A stretch of DNA of 64,000 nt. Origin: Brucella pseudogrignonensis. GTDB lineage: Bacteria > Pseudomonadota > Alphaproteobacteria > Rhizobiales > Rhizobiaceae. The number at the start of each line of letters is the position of its first letter. Positions within the stretch are counted from its first letter, which is position 1. A model generated the notes under the pieces. It did not search any database. It had not been told where the DNA came from and saw nothing but the letters and a program-made list of their open reading frames with translations. The position numbers and the translations under genes were made by a program. The stretch spans positions 23,547 through 87,546 of the forward strand of contig NZ_NNRM01000043.1 of assembly GCF_002252525.1 (NCBI RefSeq), given 5' to 3'. Below are positions 1 to 7,996 of this stretch, one piece after another.

Positions 1-1
1 A

Positions 2-1114
2 AACGCCAAGGTCACCGTCCGCGCCCGACAGCAATTTGGCCCCGTTCATGTCCTCGATCCCTTCGGTGTTACCGGTCAGCCCTCCGCTGCCTTCAATCCA
101 CTCGACAATCTCGATCCCACAGGGCTCGATGTCGCAGAAGATGCAACCACGCTAGCCGACGCCCTCGTATTCGATGAACCGGGCATGAGTGGGGATGCGC
201 ACTGGAATGAGGAAGCGAAAGCACTCATTGCCGGTTTGATCCTTCATATTGTCGCCAGCGAGCCGCGCGACAGGCGAAACCTCGCCACCCTGCGAGACTA
301 TCTCACCCTCCCCCCTGAAGCTTTCGTAGCCCTCCTGAAAGAAATGCAGGCCTCAACAGCGTCAGCTGGTTTGATTGCCCGCGCCGCAAACCGCCATTTT
401 GGTAAATCCGATCGGGAAGGTGCTGGCGTACTTTCCGCCGCGCAGCGTCATACCCATTTTCTCGACAGTCCACGCATGGCTACGATCCTCGCCAGATCTG
501 ATTTTCGCTTTGCTGATCTCAAGCACCGCAATATCTCGGTGTTTCTCGTCCTTCCCCCCGATCGGCTCGCCACCTACTCTCGCTGGCTGCGCTTGCTCGT
601 CGCGCAAAGCCTGACCGACATGGCCCGGGATCAAGCCAAACCGGTTACCCCGGTTCTCTATCTGTTGGATGAGTTCGCAGCCCTTGGCCACCTGGCACCG
701 GTGGAACGCGCAATGGGGCTTATGGCAGGCTACGGTGTCCAGCTCTGGCCCATCCTGCAGGACATTCACCAGCTTCGCGCCACCTACGGAAAGCGCGCTG
801 GCACCTTTCTATCGAATGCTGGCGTCCTGCAAGTCTTCGGTGTCAACGATCACGACAGCGCCCAATTCGTCTCCGATTTGCTCGGACAGGAAACCGTGGT
901 TTTCCAGACCATGAGCCGGGCACTCGATTCACAACAGTCTGGTATTTCTCACGCCCAACACCATACAGCGCGTGCCTTGCTCACCCCCGATGAGGTCCGC
1001 AATCTTCAGCCACATCTCGAACTGCTCTTCCTCGCAGGCCAACGGCCGATCGTCGCCAACAAGATCGCATATTATGCCGATGCTGAATTCAGAGGACTGT
1101 ATGACGGTCACTGA
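2..1114 (+). CDS. Type IV secretion coupling protein VirD4/TraG, C-terminal part
   Basis: The frame is open from the left edge of the window, so the gene starts outside and only the last ~370 residues are seen. They match the VirD4/TraG coupling ATPases, inner-membrane hexamers that hand the relaxase-DNA complex to the conjugation channel. Visible family marks are the VLDPFG stretch at the start of the fragment, the Walker B-like LLDEFAALG and the downstream PILQDIHQL segment of the ATPase core. The N-terminal membrane anchor and Walker A are not in the window. No other transfer gene follows, so this is the end of a transfer cluster lying to the left. The many ORFs in other frames over this gene are shadows. 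Confidence 0.93.
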   Translation, partial: NAKVTVRARQQFGPVHVLDPFGVTGQPSAAFNPLDNLDPTGLDVAEDATTLADALVFDEPGMSGDAHWNEEAKALIAGLILHIVASEPRDRRNLATLRDYLTLPPEAFVALLKEMQASTASAGLIARAANRHFGKSDREGAGVLSAAQRHTHFLDSPRMATILARSDFRFADLKHRNISVFLVLPPDRLATYSRWLRLLVAQSLTDMARDQAKPVTPVLYLLDEFAALGHLAPVERAMGLMAGYGVQLWPILQDIHQLRATYGKRAGTFLSNAGVLQVFGVNDHDSAQFVSDLLGQETVVFQTMSRALDSQQSGISHAQHHTARALLTPDEVRNLQPHLELLFLAGQRPIVANKIAYYADAEFRGLYDGH

Positions 1115-1234
1115 GCGGTTCACGACCCCTTGGACGAGAGGCGCGCAGCGAGAGTTAAAAGCATGATTATTTTGACTAAATCATTATCGGCAAAAAGGTC
1201 GATCCATTTAACGCTGTGATAACAGGAGGAACAT

Positions 1235-2359
1235 ATGTTTCGCTATTTAGCACGCAGACATGATCGCAAGCACATTATAAAATCATTACAACGTCAAAAG
1301 CTCATCGAACACAGGTCTATAAAGTTTAAGTATGATAGCTCATTGACATTCGCAGTTCACAAGAAAGAAGCAAAAAGCGTCGACAGCATAGAGTTAGAGC
1401 TCGATGAAAATTTCAACGCGCAGGCATTTTTCTCTCCTATTTTGCCGCCTGAACCACTAAGCGAAAGCACAGACCAGGTTGTTTTCCAATCTGACATCAC
1501 GACTGAAGAGGAAGAGAATAATATATTTGAATGCGAGATAACTGACAGCGGAACGAAAGAACACGCTATCGTTGTCTTTCATCATTGGTACGCACGCAAT
1601 CGTTATTCCGCATTCGCAAAATTTTTCGCAGCTAGGGGTATCACCGTTGTCGAGGCTACCCTTCCGTATCACTTCAGGCGTGGTTCTGACGACTTCTCCG
1701 AAGAAAAGCTTTTGAATGCCGATATAAACCTTACCATCCGTTCGATGCGCCAGGCGGTTCTGGATGGCCGCAAACTTGTACGTTGGCTCGGTAAGCAGGG
1801 ATACTATAAAATCTCCGTGGTAGGGATGTGTATAGGTGGCTTGGTTGCAGGTCTCATCGCTGCGCACGAAGAAAAAGTGCGTAAGGCAGTCCTGATGGTA
1901 TCGCCAGCTAAACCCGCCGAACTGGTATGGACTGCGGAAACTTTAAGAGGGCTGCGTAGCCGTATCGAGCCAGCAATGTCTTTAGACGAATTGAAAAGCG
2001 CTTGGGGTCTAATCGATCTTGAAAATCATCTTTCAAGGCTAACACGACCTCACCTGAATATAATGTTTGTGTTAGGAAAAGACGATACGATCGTATGTCC
2101 AAATCTTTCGGATCGGGTAGTTGATGTGTTAGAAAAAGGTGCTCGTAGACCTGAAGTTTTACGTCTGAATTGCGGCCATTCGTCCGTCGGAATCTTTCCT
2201 TTTAATTTAATCGCGGCCCATAGGGTACTGCGATTTTTGAAAGATTGGCCAACTTTAGCTGAGTTGTGGGATGTTCGGAACTTCCGCTACGACTTTAGCG
2301 AATTGCCTAGCCGTCGTCAGCGCACCAAGATACGAAGATTCATGAACTTCTCGCAATAA
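1235..2359 (+). CDS. Alpha/beta hydrolase with putative cysteine nucleophile
   Basis: A 374-residue protein with the alpha/beta-hydrolase order of motifs: a strand and oxyanion region (IVVFHHWYARNR, ~112-123), a nucleophile elbow VVGMCIGG in which Cys199 sits where serine is usual, Asp284 in GKDDTIV and His315 in NCGHSSVG. A G-x-C-x-G-G elbow is known from PHA synthases and dienelactone hydrolases, but the PhaC N-terminal domain is absent and the substrate cannot be told. There is no signal peptide, so it is probably cytosolic. A strong ribosome binding site (AGGAGG) lies 7-8 bases before the ATG. The gene is visibly AT-richer than the coupling-protein gene before it, suggesting separate acquisition. 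It stands alone, followed by a 268-bp gap in which I see no convincing gene. Confidence 0.8.
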   Translation: MFRYLARRHDRKHIIKSLQRQKLIEHRSIKFKYDSSLTFAVHKKEAKSVDSIELELDENFNAQAFFSPILPPEPLSESTDQVVFQSDITTEEEENNIFECEITDSGTKEHAIVVFHHWYARNRYSAFAKFFAARGITVVEATLPYHFRRGSDDFSEEKLLNADINLTIRSMRQAVLDGRKLVRWLGKQGYYKISVVGMCIGGLVAGLIAAHEEKVRKAVLMVSPAKPAELVWTAETLRGLRSRIEPAMSLDELKSAWGLIDLENHLSRLTRPHLNIMFVLGKDDTIVCPNLSDRVVDVLEKGARRPEVLRLNCGHSSVGIFPFNLIAAHRVLRFLKDWPTLAELWDVRNFRYDFSELPSRRQRTKIRRFMNFSQ

Positions 2360-2627
2360 TATGGACACGGTGTCCAGCCCAATCTGCTTGAAAAATGTAG
2401 GCTTCGCTCACGCGGGTCAGCGAACCGCAGAATATCACGATTGTCGGGTGGTTTGGATGGAACTTGCACACGACGGTAAACGTCAGTTTGAACACTGAAC
2501 CGTCTACACCTGTTTTCGCATTAGAGGCGGAAAAGACGTCGCTCCCGGCCATGAAGATTGATATGAAAAGAAGAATAAATCACTTTTCTGAAATGCTATT
2601 ATAACGGAGCATCTCTTAGCGATCACC

Positions 2628-3140
2628 GTGATGGCGCTGAAAACGAGGGAGTTGAAAGTGAAAAGTGAGTCACTAGATTACTCAAACGAGCATTCCTTGG
2701 AAAAAACCAATGATCCTGAAATCGATAAGCCAATCTTTAGGCGTCCTGGTTTTAACGGGATAAGTACGTTTGAAGAAATCGATCATCGGCTTGCGAAGTA
2801 CCTCCGCGAAGCGCGTGAACAGGCGCGCCTCAAACAAGCCGACTTTGCCCCTCTAATAGGGCTTTCGACACCGGTTTATGGCCGATATGAACGGGCATTT
2901 TCAAAGCTTCATGTCACTCGCATGATTCATATCTGCGAAGTGCTCGGCGTTATACCCATCGATATGCTTTATGAAGCAGCGCCTCATTTGTGGGGCAATA
3001 GTGAGGAGGAAGCCAAAGAACGCGTGGAACTTGCGAAACTCTTGGCAAATCTTCCGCATAGCTTGCTGCGTGATCTGCTCCCCGTGGTTAGAACACTCTC
3101 CAACCTGCAGAGCCAGGTCGATGCCAAACTCATAACCTGA
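2628..3140 (+). CDS. XRE-family helix-turn-helix regulator
   Basis: A 170-residue protein with a Cro/C1-type HTH at roughly residues 52-110 (LAKYLREAREQARLKQADFAPLIGLSTPVYGRYE is split here only for description: LREAREQARLKQADFAPL, then GLSTPVYGRYE). The N-terminal ~45 residues are polar and the C-terminal ~45 residues form a predicted helical tail (HSLLRDLLPVVRTLSNLQ) that may dimerise. The start is GTG at 2628 or ATG at 2631; neither has a good ribosome binding site. It shares low GC with the hydrolase gene upstream and may regulate it or itself. Its target is unknown, and I see no obvious toxin partner directly downstream. Confidence 0.75.
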   Translation: MMALKTRELKVKSESLDYSNEHSLEKTNDPEIDKPIFRRPGFNGISTFEEIDHRLAKYLREAREQARLKQADFAPLIGLSTPVYGRYERAFSKLHVTRMIHICEVLGVIPIDMLYEAAPHLWGNSEEEAKERVELAKLLANLPHSLLRDLLPVVRTLSNLQSQVDAKLIT

Positions 3141-3330
3141 ATTCAACGCCATCGCAGTCGAGATTGCCCGTTCCATGGAACAACGTAACAGCCGTCACAA
3201 CTTCATGTATTTTATTCGAACCAACTACCGCTGACGGCAGCATAGCCGCTTACCACTTCAGTTTTCAGAATTGCGGGGGACGGCAACTGCCTAAATCGCT
3301 GGGGCGTCTGGCCGGTTTGAATGTCGGATG

Positions 3331-3665
3331 TTATGGTTCTACGATTAAAGTGACGAACAACTTCTCAAAAATATCGGTCAAGCTTGATAACCTCGTCAAG
3401 TTTAAGGCTGGGGCGTCGGTCTCGAGATTGAGGTGGACTGCCCTGTCGTAAACAGCGACGCATTCCTTGTTTGTAATGCGAGACATATAAATGATGCCGT
3501 CGAATTCGGTTTGGTCGTAGATTTCCTGACTTAATCGTCTACCTGCGGCTTGAGCCTTTGCGCGTACGGTATCGGTCGATATTCCAAGCAGGCTGGCGCC
3601 CTCATAGCGCAAGTCGAGCAAAAATAGCGGCTTCGGATTACGGATCACAGCAATTGAATAGCGGC
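3331..3665 (-). pseudogene. RES-domain toxin gene remnant (C-terminal part)
   Basis: On the minus strand the translation RNPKPLFLLDLRYEGASLLG ... DGIIYMSRITNKECVAVYDR matches the C-terminal half of RES-domain proteins, NAD-degrading toxins normally encoded next to an Xre/DUF2384 antitoxin. The N-terminal half of the domain, including the conserved arginine that binds NAD, is missing. The same open frame continues rightward only as sequence antisense to the L,D-transpeptidase gene. No antitoxin gene of the matching family lies nearby. I read it as a fragment left by a rearrangement near 3660-3700, not as a working toxin. Confidence 0.6.
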
Positions 3666-3694
3666 AATCTTTCGACCAGCACCGACGCCATTTT

Positions 3695-4765
3695 ATGCCG
3701 TCTTCCTCAATTGACCGCTCGATCAATGGACTGCTTTTGCAGGTAAAAGATATCCGACCGCCCGCATTAGTGGGGTCAACTGCACCGATCAAAGCCGAAC
3801 TGGACCAGATGACCACTGGCAGCATCAATCGCACACAACCAACTCGTCAGGAAACTTCATCGACTTATGTTCCAACCGCCGACGACATGGCACCCGCGAT
3901 AGAAATGCCAAGAGGCGTTGATTCCAAAGAACAGATTGCAGCCTATCAGATCATGTTGAACAGGGCTGGCGCGTCGCCCGGCGCAATCGATGGGCGTTCC
4001 GGCAGCAATGTCGACAAGGCTGCTGCGGCTTTTGGCGAAATCACGGGTAGATTTATCAATCCAGCCGATCCCGCAGCGGTTCAGACCGAACTGGAGAATA
4101 CCGGCGGACCAGCTTTCAAGGATTACCTCATCACAAATGAAGATGTTGGCAGGCAGTTTGTTGCAGAAATCCCCGCTGACTACGCTTTGAAAGCCCAATT
4201 GCCAGCAATGGCTTATACCTCAGTCACGGAAATGCTTGCCGAGCGGTTTCAAATCGATGAGGGTTTCCTCAAAGAGATCAATCCAGGGGTGAATTTCAAT
4301 CAACCAGGCTCGATCATCAAAGTTCCCAATCTCGGCAAAGCCAAACGCACGCCGATTGCCCATATCATAGCAGATAAAGGTCGCAAACAGGTTCGGGGCT
4401 ATGGTTCAGATGGAAAGCTGAAGGTAGCCTACCCGTCAACGATCGGCTCTTCGGACACTCCTTCTCCTTCGGGCACGGTTCAGGTCAAACGAATAGCGAT
4501 CAATCCCAATTATACATACAATCCCAGGATCAACTTCAAACAGGGAGCCAATGAAGGCGTTCTGACCATTCCGCCTGGGCCAAACGGTCCCGTCGGTACG
4601 GTATGGATTGCGCTTTCCAAACCCACTTACGGTATTCATGGCACGCCTGACCCTTCACGCATCGGCAAAACATCGAGCCATGGCTGCGTGCGTCTTACAA
4701 ACTGGGATGCAGAAGAACTCGCAAGAATCGTCAAAACCGGCGTCCTGGTGGTGTTCACGGAATAA
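3695..4765 (+). CDS. L,D-transpeptidase (YkuD family), 5' end doubtful
   Basis: The 356-residue translation ends in a YkuD catalytic domain with the signature HGTPDP ... SSHGCVRLTNWD, where the cysteine of HGCVR is the acyl-enzyme nucleophile that makes 3-3 crosslinks in peptidoglycan or attaches lipoproteins to it. Upstream are a peptidoglycan-binding-like region (~75-115) and a LysM-like segment (ERFQIDEGFLKEINPG ... IIKVPNLG). Enzymes of this kind are exported, yet no signal peptide is present and the first ~25-30 residues resemble nothing. Because a RES-gene fragment lies in the opposite strand immediately upstream, the original 5' end has probably been replaced, and the protein may stay in the cytoplasm or be unexpressed. 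Confidence 0.8.
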   Translation: MPSSSIDRSINGLLLQVKDIRPPALVGSTAPIKAELDQMTTGSINRTQPTRQETSSTYVPTADDMAPAIEMPRGVDSKEQIAAYQIMLNRAGASPGAIDGRSGSNVDKAAAAFGEITGRFINPADPAAVQTELENTGGPAFKDYLITNEDVGRQFVAEIPADYALKAQLPAMAYTSVTEMLAERFQIDEGFLKEINPGVNFNQPGSIIKVPNLGKAKRTPIAHIIADKGRKQVRGYGSDGKLKVAYPSTIGSSDTPSPSGTVQVKRIAINPNYTYNPRINFKQGANEGVLTIPPGPNGPVGTVWIALSKPTYGIHGTPDPSRIGKTSSHGCVRLTNWDAEELARIVKTGVLVVFTE

Positions 4766-4789
4766 ACGATCATAAATTGGCCCGCCCGT

Positions 4790-4811
4790 CTGATTGCTTT
4801 TTCGCAATCAG
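4790..4811. terminator. Bidirectional hairpin between convergent genes
   Basis: CTGATTGC and GCAATCAG form a perfect 8-bp stem around a TTTTTC loop. It lies between the end of the transpeptidase gene and the convergent antitoxin gene, overlapping the latter's stop codon. There is no long T tract directly after the stem, so it is a likely but not certain terminator. Confidence 0.5.
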
Positions 4812-5125
4812 GCAATCGCTTCTAGCCCTTTTTTCTGAACAACCGTCAATAACCGTAGTGCCGGCCCTCCGGGCTTCTTCACTCCACGCTCCCAATCTGA
4901 CACCAGACCCTTGCTCACATTGAGATAACGAGCAAAGACGGGCTGCGATATATGTTCACGCTCCCGGATGGAGCGGATCTCTTCCGGGGTAAGCGGCTCA
5001 ATCGCGGTCAGGCAGACATCATCAAATTCTCGCATAGTCTGCTTGTCGATCGCGCCGACTTCAAACAGGCCCTCCATAGTTTCGTGGATGGCCGCCATTG
5101 CTTCGCTCTTATATTTCTTCACCAT
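4808..5125 (-). CDS. HigA-like antitoxin (XRE family)
   Basis: A 105-residue protein with an N-terminal helical region and a C-terminal HTH (EEIRSIREREHISQPVFARY ... LNVSKGLVSDWERGVKKP), the arrangement of HigA/NadS antitoxins whose toxin gene comes first. The ATG at 5125 was preferred to the TTG two codons upstream. It overlaps by 17 bases the 3' end of the toxin gene, typical of a coupled toxin-antitoxin operon. The protein would bind the toxin and repress the shared promoter upstream of 5495. Since the toxin is interrupted, it may now act only as a DNA-binding protein. Confidence 0.8.
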   Translation of the reverse strand: MVKKYKSEAMAAIHETMEGLFEVGAIDKQTMREFDDVCLTAIEPLTPEEIRSIREREHISQPVFARYLNVSKGLVSDWERGVKKPGGPALRLLTVVQKKGLEAIA

Positions 5126-5495
5126 CGTCAACCTCCGAAAAACGTCCTCTCTCGATCAGCAGCTCCATTTGCTCTTTTGATAACGCAAGAAGTTCCTTTG
5201 CCATCTTCTTGAATTGAACTTCTTCATCGTCATCAATGTTGGCCTGCTCATTCTTTGCAAAGCCGAACACGAAAAATGCCCGCCGCTCCTACCTATATAG
5301 AATGATCGTGCGAAACCCACCCGACTTTCCCTGTCCTGCCCGGGCGACTCGTTGCTTAATGACACCGCCACCAAGATCGGCGTCTATCTGACCGCGCTCG
5401 GCACGACGCACCGCTTCTATCAAGGCGACGTCCGTAATCCTCTGCTTTCGAGCAAACCGCTCGAACCAGGCGTTCTTCAGAATCTGCACCGTCAT
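5109..5495 (-). pseudogene. HigB/RelE-like toxin gene with an in-frame amber stop
   Basis: The first 68 codons encode MTVQILKNAWFERFARK ... GKSGGFRTIILYR, the N-terminal half of the RelE/HigB-like (DUF1044-type) toxins. A TAG at 5289-5291 interrupts it, and the same frame goes on with ERRAFFVFGFAKNEQANIDD and a helical tail to a TAA at 5109-5111. This continuation is exactly what the family has next, so a single nonsense change broke a 128-codon gene. Toxins of this family cleave mRNA on the ribosome. Only a truncated product without the second half of the fold would be made, unless the stop is suppressed or is a sequencing error. Confidence 0.75.
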
Positions 5496-5576
5496 CTACC
5501 CTGACTATATATATAACACCAAGCGTGACACTTCAAGGATTGTTGTTGTTCAATGACTGTCCCTGTGTGTCGGAAT

Positions 5577-6809
5577 TCATTGCGATCCTGCCGATGCCAG
5601 ACTTCCATTACCTTTCATCCCAGAAAACAAAAGCTGGCTGATGGAGAAGCCCCCTGCCCTCGCCTTTTGGGCAAGAGATCGCAAATAACCGCCTGGTGAA
5701 CTGATGGTCGCCAGCTTCTGCAGGATCCAGGCAATGGCCGTCGATGCCGCTTCTACTCCCATGAAGCTTAGTGCTTCGCGATAGGCAGACTTGCTAATGC
5801 CAAGGAAGCCGGAAACGATCTGTGAAGCATCTTGAAGCTCTCGCCATGTGCTGATGCCGTGCGCTCCATATTCGCGAATATCCGGACATGTTCGCAGCAC
5901 TTGATCGAGCGAAATGGAAGGTGAAACCCGAATGCGGTTCTCGTCTTCGAGGCTCTCAGGAACCGTCGTTTCCGAAGAAGACGCCTTCAAATCAATCTTT
6001 TTGTTATTTTGAGATTTAAAAAGGGATTCTGGCAGGGATTCATTATGCTGCCGCTCAAATTGAGCGACGCTGCCGCTCATTTCTGGAACAATTGCCATGT
6101 TTTTCAAAGCGATAACCAATTCATCGTATATGGCTGTCAGATTGGCTTTGATAATCATCAGCTCATCGAGGGATGCTCGGCGAGGAATAGCGTCTACAAC
6201 GTCACGGAAGCGAACAAATAGCCCTTCAAGACCCTCAATAAAGTCACCGGACCCATCCGCGTTTTCTGAAAAAGCCGAAGCGATCTCTCTGCGCATGACG
6301 GACACTTCATCGCGAAGCCGTTTCAAGGCTTTTTGCTCCGCAAGGATTTTATCTGCGATACCGGCAATCTCAGATGCGCGATCAAGCAAGGGCGCAAAGG
6401 AAAAGCCGAAGGCAAGTTCAACGCCCCCTTCCCTGTCCTTATGCGCATAACGCTTGCGGGTTGGGCTATCTTTGCGCGCAATGATCCCGGCCTCAACCAA
6501 TGAAGCCAGGTGACGGCGTAGCGTTGATTCAGGCATGCCGTGGGCACGCAGCGATAGTTGGCGATTGGATGGAAAAACGACGAGGCCGGTTTTCTCATTC
6601 ATGTCGTCGTCAGGGAGAAATGACAAAAGCGAACTGAGCACAGCAAGGCAGCGATCATTGAGATCGAGTGCTGACTTGGCCACACAGAGCTGTTTGTAAA
6701 TCACCCATCTGTTTACCCCCCTGCCCTGCTTATTCTGCAGTTCAGGATTTTGGGCGAAACTATTCCTTCGCCCGCGAAACACGGACGTGACAGTTCCCAG
6801 AATTTGCAT
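5577..6809 (-). CDS. repC: Replication initiator RepC
   Basis: RepC of the repABC family, 410 residues, close to the usual ~400-440. It initiates replication; in this family the origin lies inside the repC coding region, in an AT-richer central stretch. The N-terminal winged-helix region (VNRWVIYKQLCVAKSALDL ... STLRRHLASLVEAGII) and the C-terminal helical part (YREALSFMGVEAASTAIAWI) are recognisable. The ATG at 6809 has GAGAGGGA just upstream. It is the last gene of the minus-strand repABC operon and is separated from repB by 155 bases that encode the counter-transcribed RNA controlling its synthesis. Confidence 0.96.
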   Translation of the reverse strand: MQILGTVTSVFRGRRNSFAQNPELQNKQGRGVNRWVIYKQLCVAKSALDLNDRCLAVLSSLLSFLPDDDMNEKTGLVVFPSNRQLSLRAHGMPESTLRRHLASLVEAGIIARKDSPTRKRYAHKDREGGVELAFGFSFAPLLDRASEIAGIADKILAEQKALKRLRDEVSVMRREIASAFSENADGSGDFIEGLEGLFVRFRDVVDAIPRRASLDELMIIKANLTAIYDELVIALKNMAIVPEMSGSVAQFERQHNESLPESLFKSQNNKKIDLKASSSETTVPESLEDENRIRVSPSISLDQVLRTCPDIREYGAHGISTWRELQDASQIVSGFLGISKSAYREALSFMGVEAASTAIAWILQKLATISSPGGYLRSLAQKARAGGFSISQLLFSGMKGNGSLASAGSQ

Positions 6810-6868
6810 TCCCTCTCACCTTTCAAACGGCAAAAGAAATCCACCCGCCAAAATGACGCTTATGACTC

Positions 6869-6897
6869 TTGACACCGATTCGGGGAAATGCGATTCT
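6869..6897 (+). promoter_or_regulatory. Promoter of the counter-transcribed RNA
   Basis: TTGACA at 6869-6874 and GATTCT at 6892-6897 are separated by 17 bases on the plus strand, opposite to the rep operon. The predicted start near 6904 gives an RNA of ~53 nt up to the terminator, the size known for repABC ctRNAs. Confidence 0.65.
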
Positions 6898-6903
6898 CAG
6901 TCT

Positions 6904-6956
6904 GCTAAAACATCGAGAAGGGCTTCCACGACGGCAACGTTTGGGGGCCTTTTTCT
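6904..6956 (+). ncRNA. repABC counter-transcribed RNA (ctRNA, incompatibility RNA)
   Basis: The repB-repC intergenic region of repABC plasmids encodes a small antisense RNA that pairs with the repC leader and lowers RepC synthesis, fixing copy number and incompatibility group. Here a plus-strand promoter is followed ~50 bases later by an intrinsic terminator (GGCTTCC, 15 bases, GGGGGCC, then TTTTTC). The transcript is fully antisense to the repBC message. Exact ends are inferred from the promoter and terminator, not measured. Confidence 0.75.
6921..6955 (+). terminator. Intrinsic terminator of the ctRNA
   Basis: Stem GGCTTCC/GGGGGCC (7 pairs, two of them G-U in RNA) with a 15-base loop, followed by TTTTTC. 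In the antisense direction the same sequence is part of the repC leader structure. Confidence 0.65.
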
Positions 6957-6964
6957 TTTGCGGC

Positions 6965-7927
6965 TCAATCTCCATTCTTGGTTTCTGATTGCTTGAATTC
7001 CTCAAAGAGGATTTCAAGTCGCTCGGATAACCAATCGCCGAACGGTCTAGCTTTCTCGCTTTTGAAAGAGAAATCGACCTGTTTCGGCTTTTGACTCATC
7101 GTAATGGCAAATTCGCTAGATCCCCACGACTTTGCCGTTGGTGTGGTTCGTTCCTTTTTGACCGGCTTGCCTTTGGCATTCGCCGCAGTGAAGACCCGAT
7201 TGAAACGCTCGTCGCTATCTATTGAACCAAAATCGTCTGAAGTTACGATTTCGGAAATTGCAGCGGCCTTACGTTCGACTAGAAGGCTTAGTTCAAGCCA
7301 GCGTTCGCGCCCTACCCCAGGAGCTGACCCTATAATGTTGACGAGTTGCGGCGAAATACGGGACGTTACGGAAATCATCTTGGAAACCGCTGCCGCATTA
7401 GCTGCTAGTGCGGAGGAGATTGTTTCACGGTCATATCCGAGTGTCTCAAGATTTTTTGCGAAAAGAGCTTTCTCAATGAAACTGAGATTTGCTCGAGCCG
7501 AATTCTCTTGTCCTTGCGCGATAATATGTGTTTTGTCGTCAAGTGCCTTTACAACTGCTCGAACATTGCGTCCGAGCTCGCGGGCTACCTTTACACGACG
7601 ATGACCAAAGACGATCATAAAACGACCATCTATGCTTGGATGAGGACGAACGAGTATAGGACTGTCCTGTCCCCGTTCCTGGATAGCTTGAAGAAGCTGC
7701 TGATATTCTTCACCATCAGTACCAAGACGATCAGATACAAAAGAACTGTCTATAACATTTGGATCGAGGTCGACGACTTGCTCGCCTTCAAGGAAAGCGT
7801 CAGCTTGACGTGCAAGCTCATTAACAGAACGGATCATGGATTTGGATGCGCCACCGATCCGATAATTGGACGTCACTGGCTCTTCGGTTGACTCCGTAAG
7901 TCCCGCCAGAAGATTTTTCCTAGCCAT
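6965..7927 (-). CDS. repB: Plasmid partitioning protein RepB (ParB family)
   Basis: A 320-residue ParB-type centromere-binding protein. The ParB N-terminal nuclease-like domain holds QDSPILVRPHP ... FMIVFGHRRVKVARELG (~90-125), followed by the HTH region (LSFIEKALFAKNLETLGYDR ... ISSALAANAAAVSKMI). It binds parS-like palindromes and works with RepA in segregation. Translation starts at the ATG at 7927 (MARKNLLAG), 69 bases after repA stops. The repA-repB gap contains one of two TTTGTC/GACAAA palindromes that are candidates for its binding site. Confidence 0.96.
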   Translation of the reverse strand: MARKNLLAGLTESTEEPVTSNYRIGGASKSMIRSVNELARQADAFLEGEQVVDLDPNVIDSSFVSDRLGTDGEEYQQLLQAIQERGQDSPILVRPHPSIDGRFMIVFGHRRVKVARELGRNVRAVVKALDDKTHIIAQGQENSARANLSFIEKALFAKNLETLGYDRETISSALAANAAAVSKMISVTSRISPQLVNIIGSAPGVGRERWLELSLLVERKAAAISEIVTSDDFGSIDSDERFNRVFTAANAKGKPVKKERTTPTAKSWGSSEFAITMSQKPKQVDFSFKSEKARPFGDWLSERLEILFEEFKQSETKNGD

Positions 7928-7979
7928 TTCAATCTCCGTAATCGCTTATCTCACTGAATTTGCAATCATAAATGCTGAA

Positions 7980-7995
7980 TTTGTCAGCAGACAAA
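7980..7995. promoter_or_regulatory. Palindrome between repA and repB, candidate parS copy 1
   Basis: TTTGTC-AGCA-GACAAA, 6-bp perfect arms around a 4-base centre, immediately after the repA stop codon. A second copy with 7-bp arms and centre GGCG lies upstream of repA (9384-9401). The 16-bp palindromic form fits the size of known repABC partition sites. Confidence 0.55.
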
Positions 7996-7996
7996 C

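Noticed and set aside
2340-2552. Minus-strand 70-codon frame between the hydrolase and XRE genes
   Set aside because: No ribosome site, no family resemblance, and it overlaps the end of the hydrolase gene.
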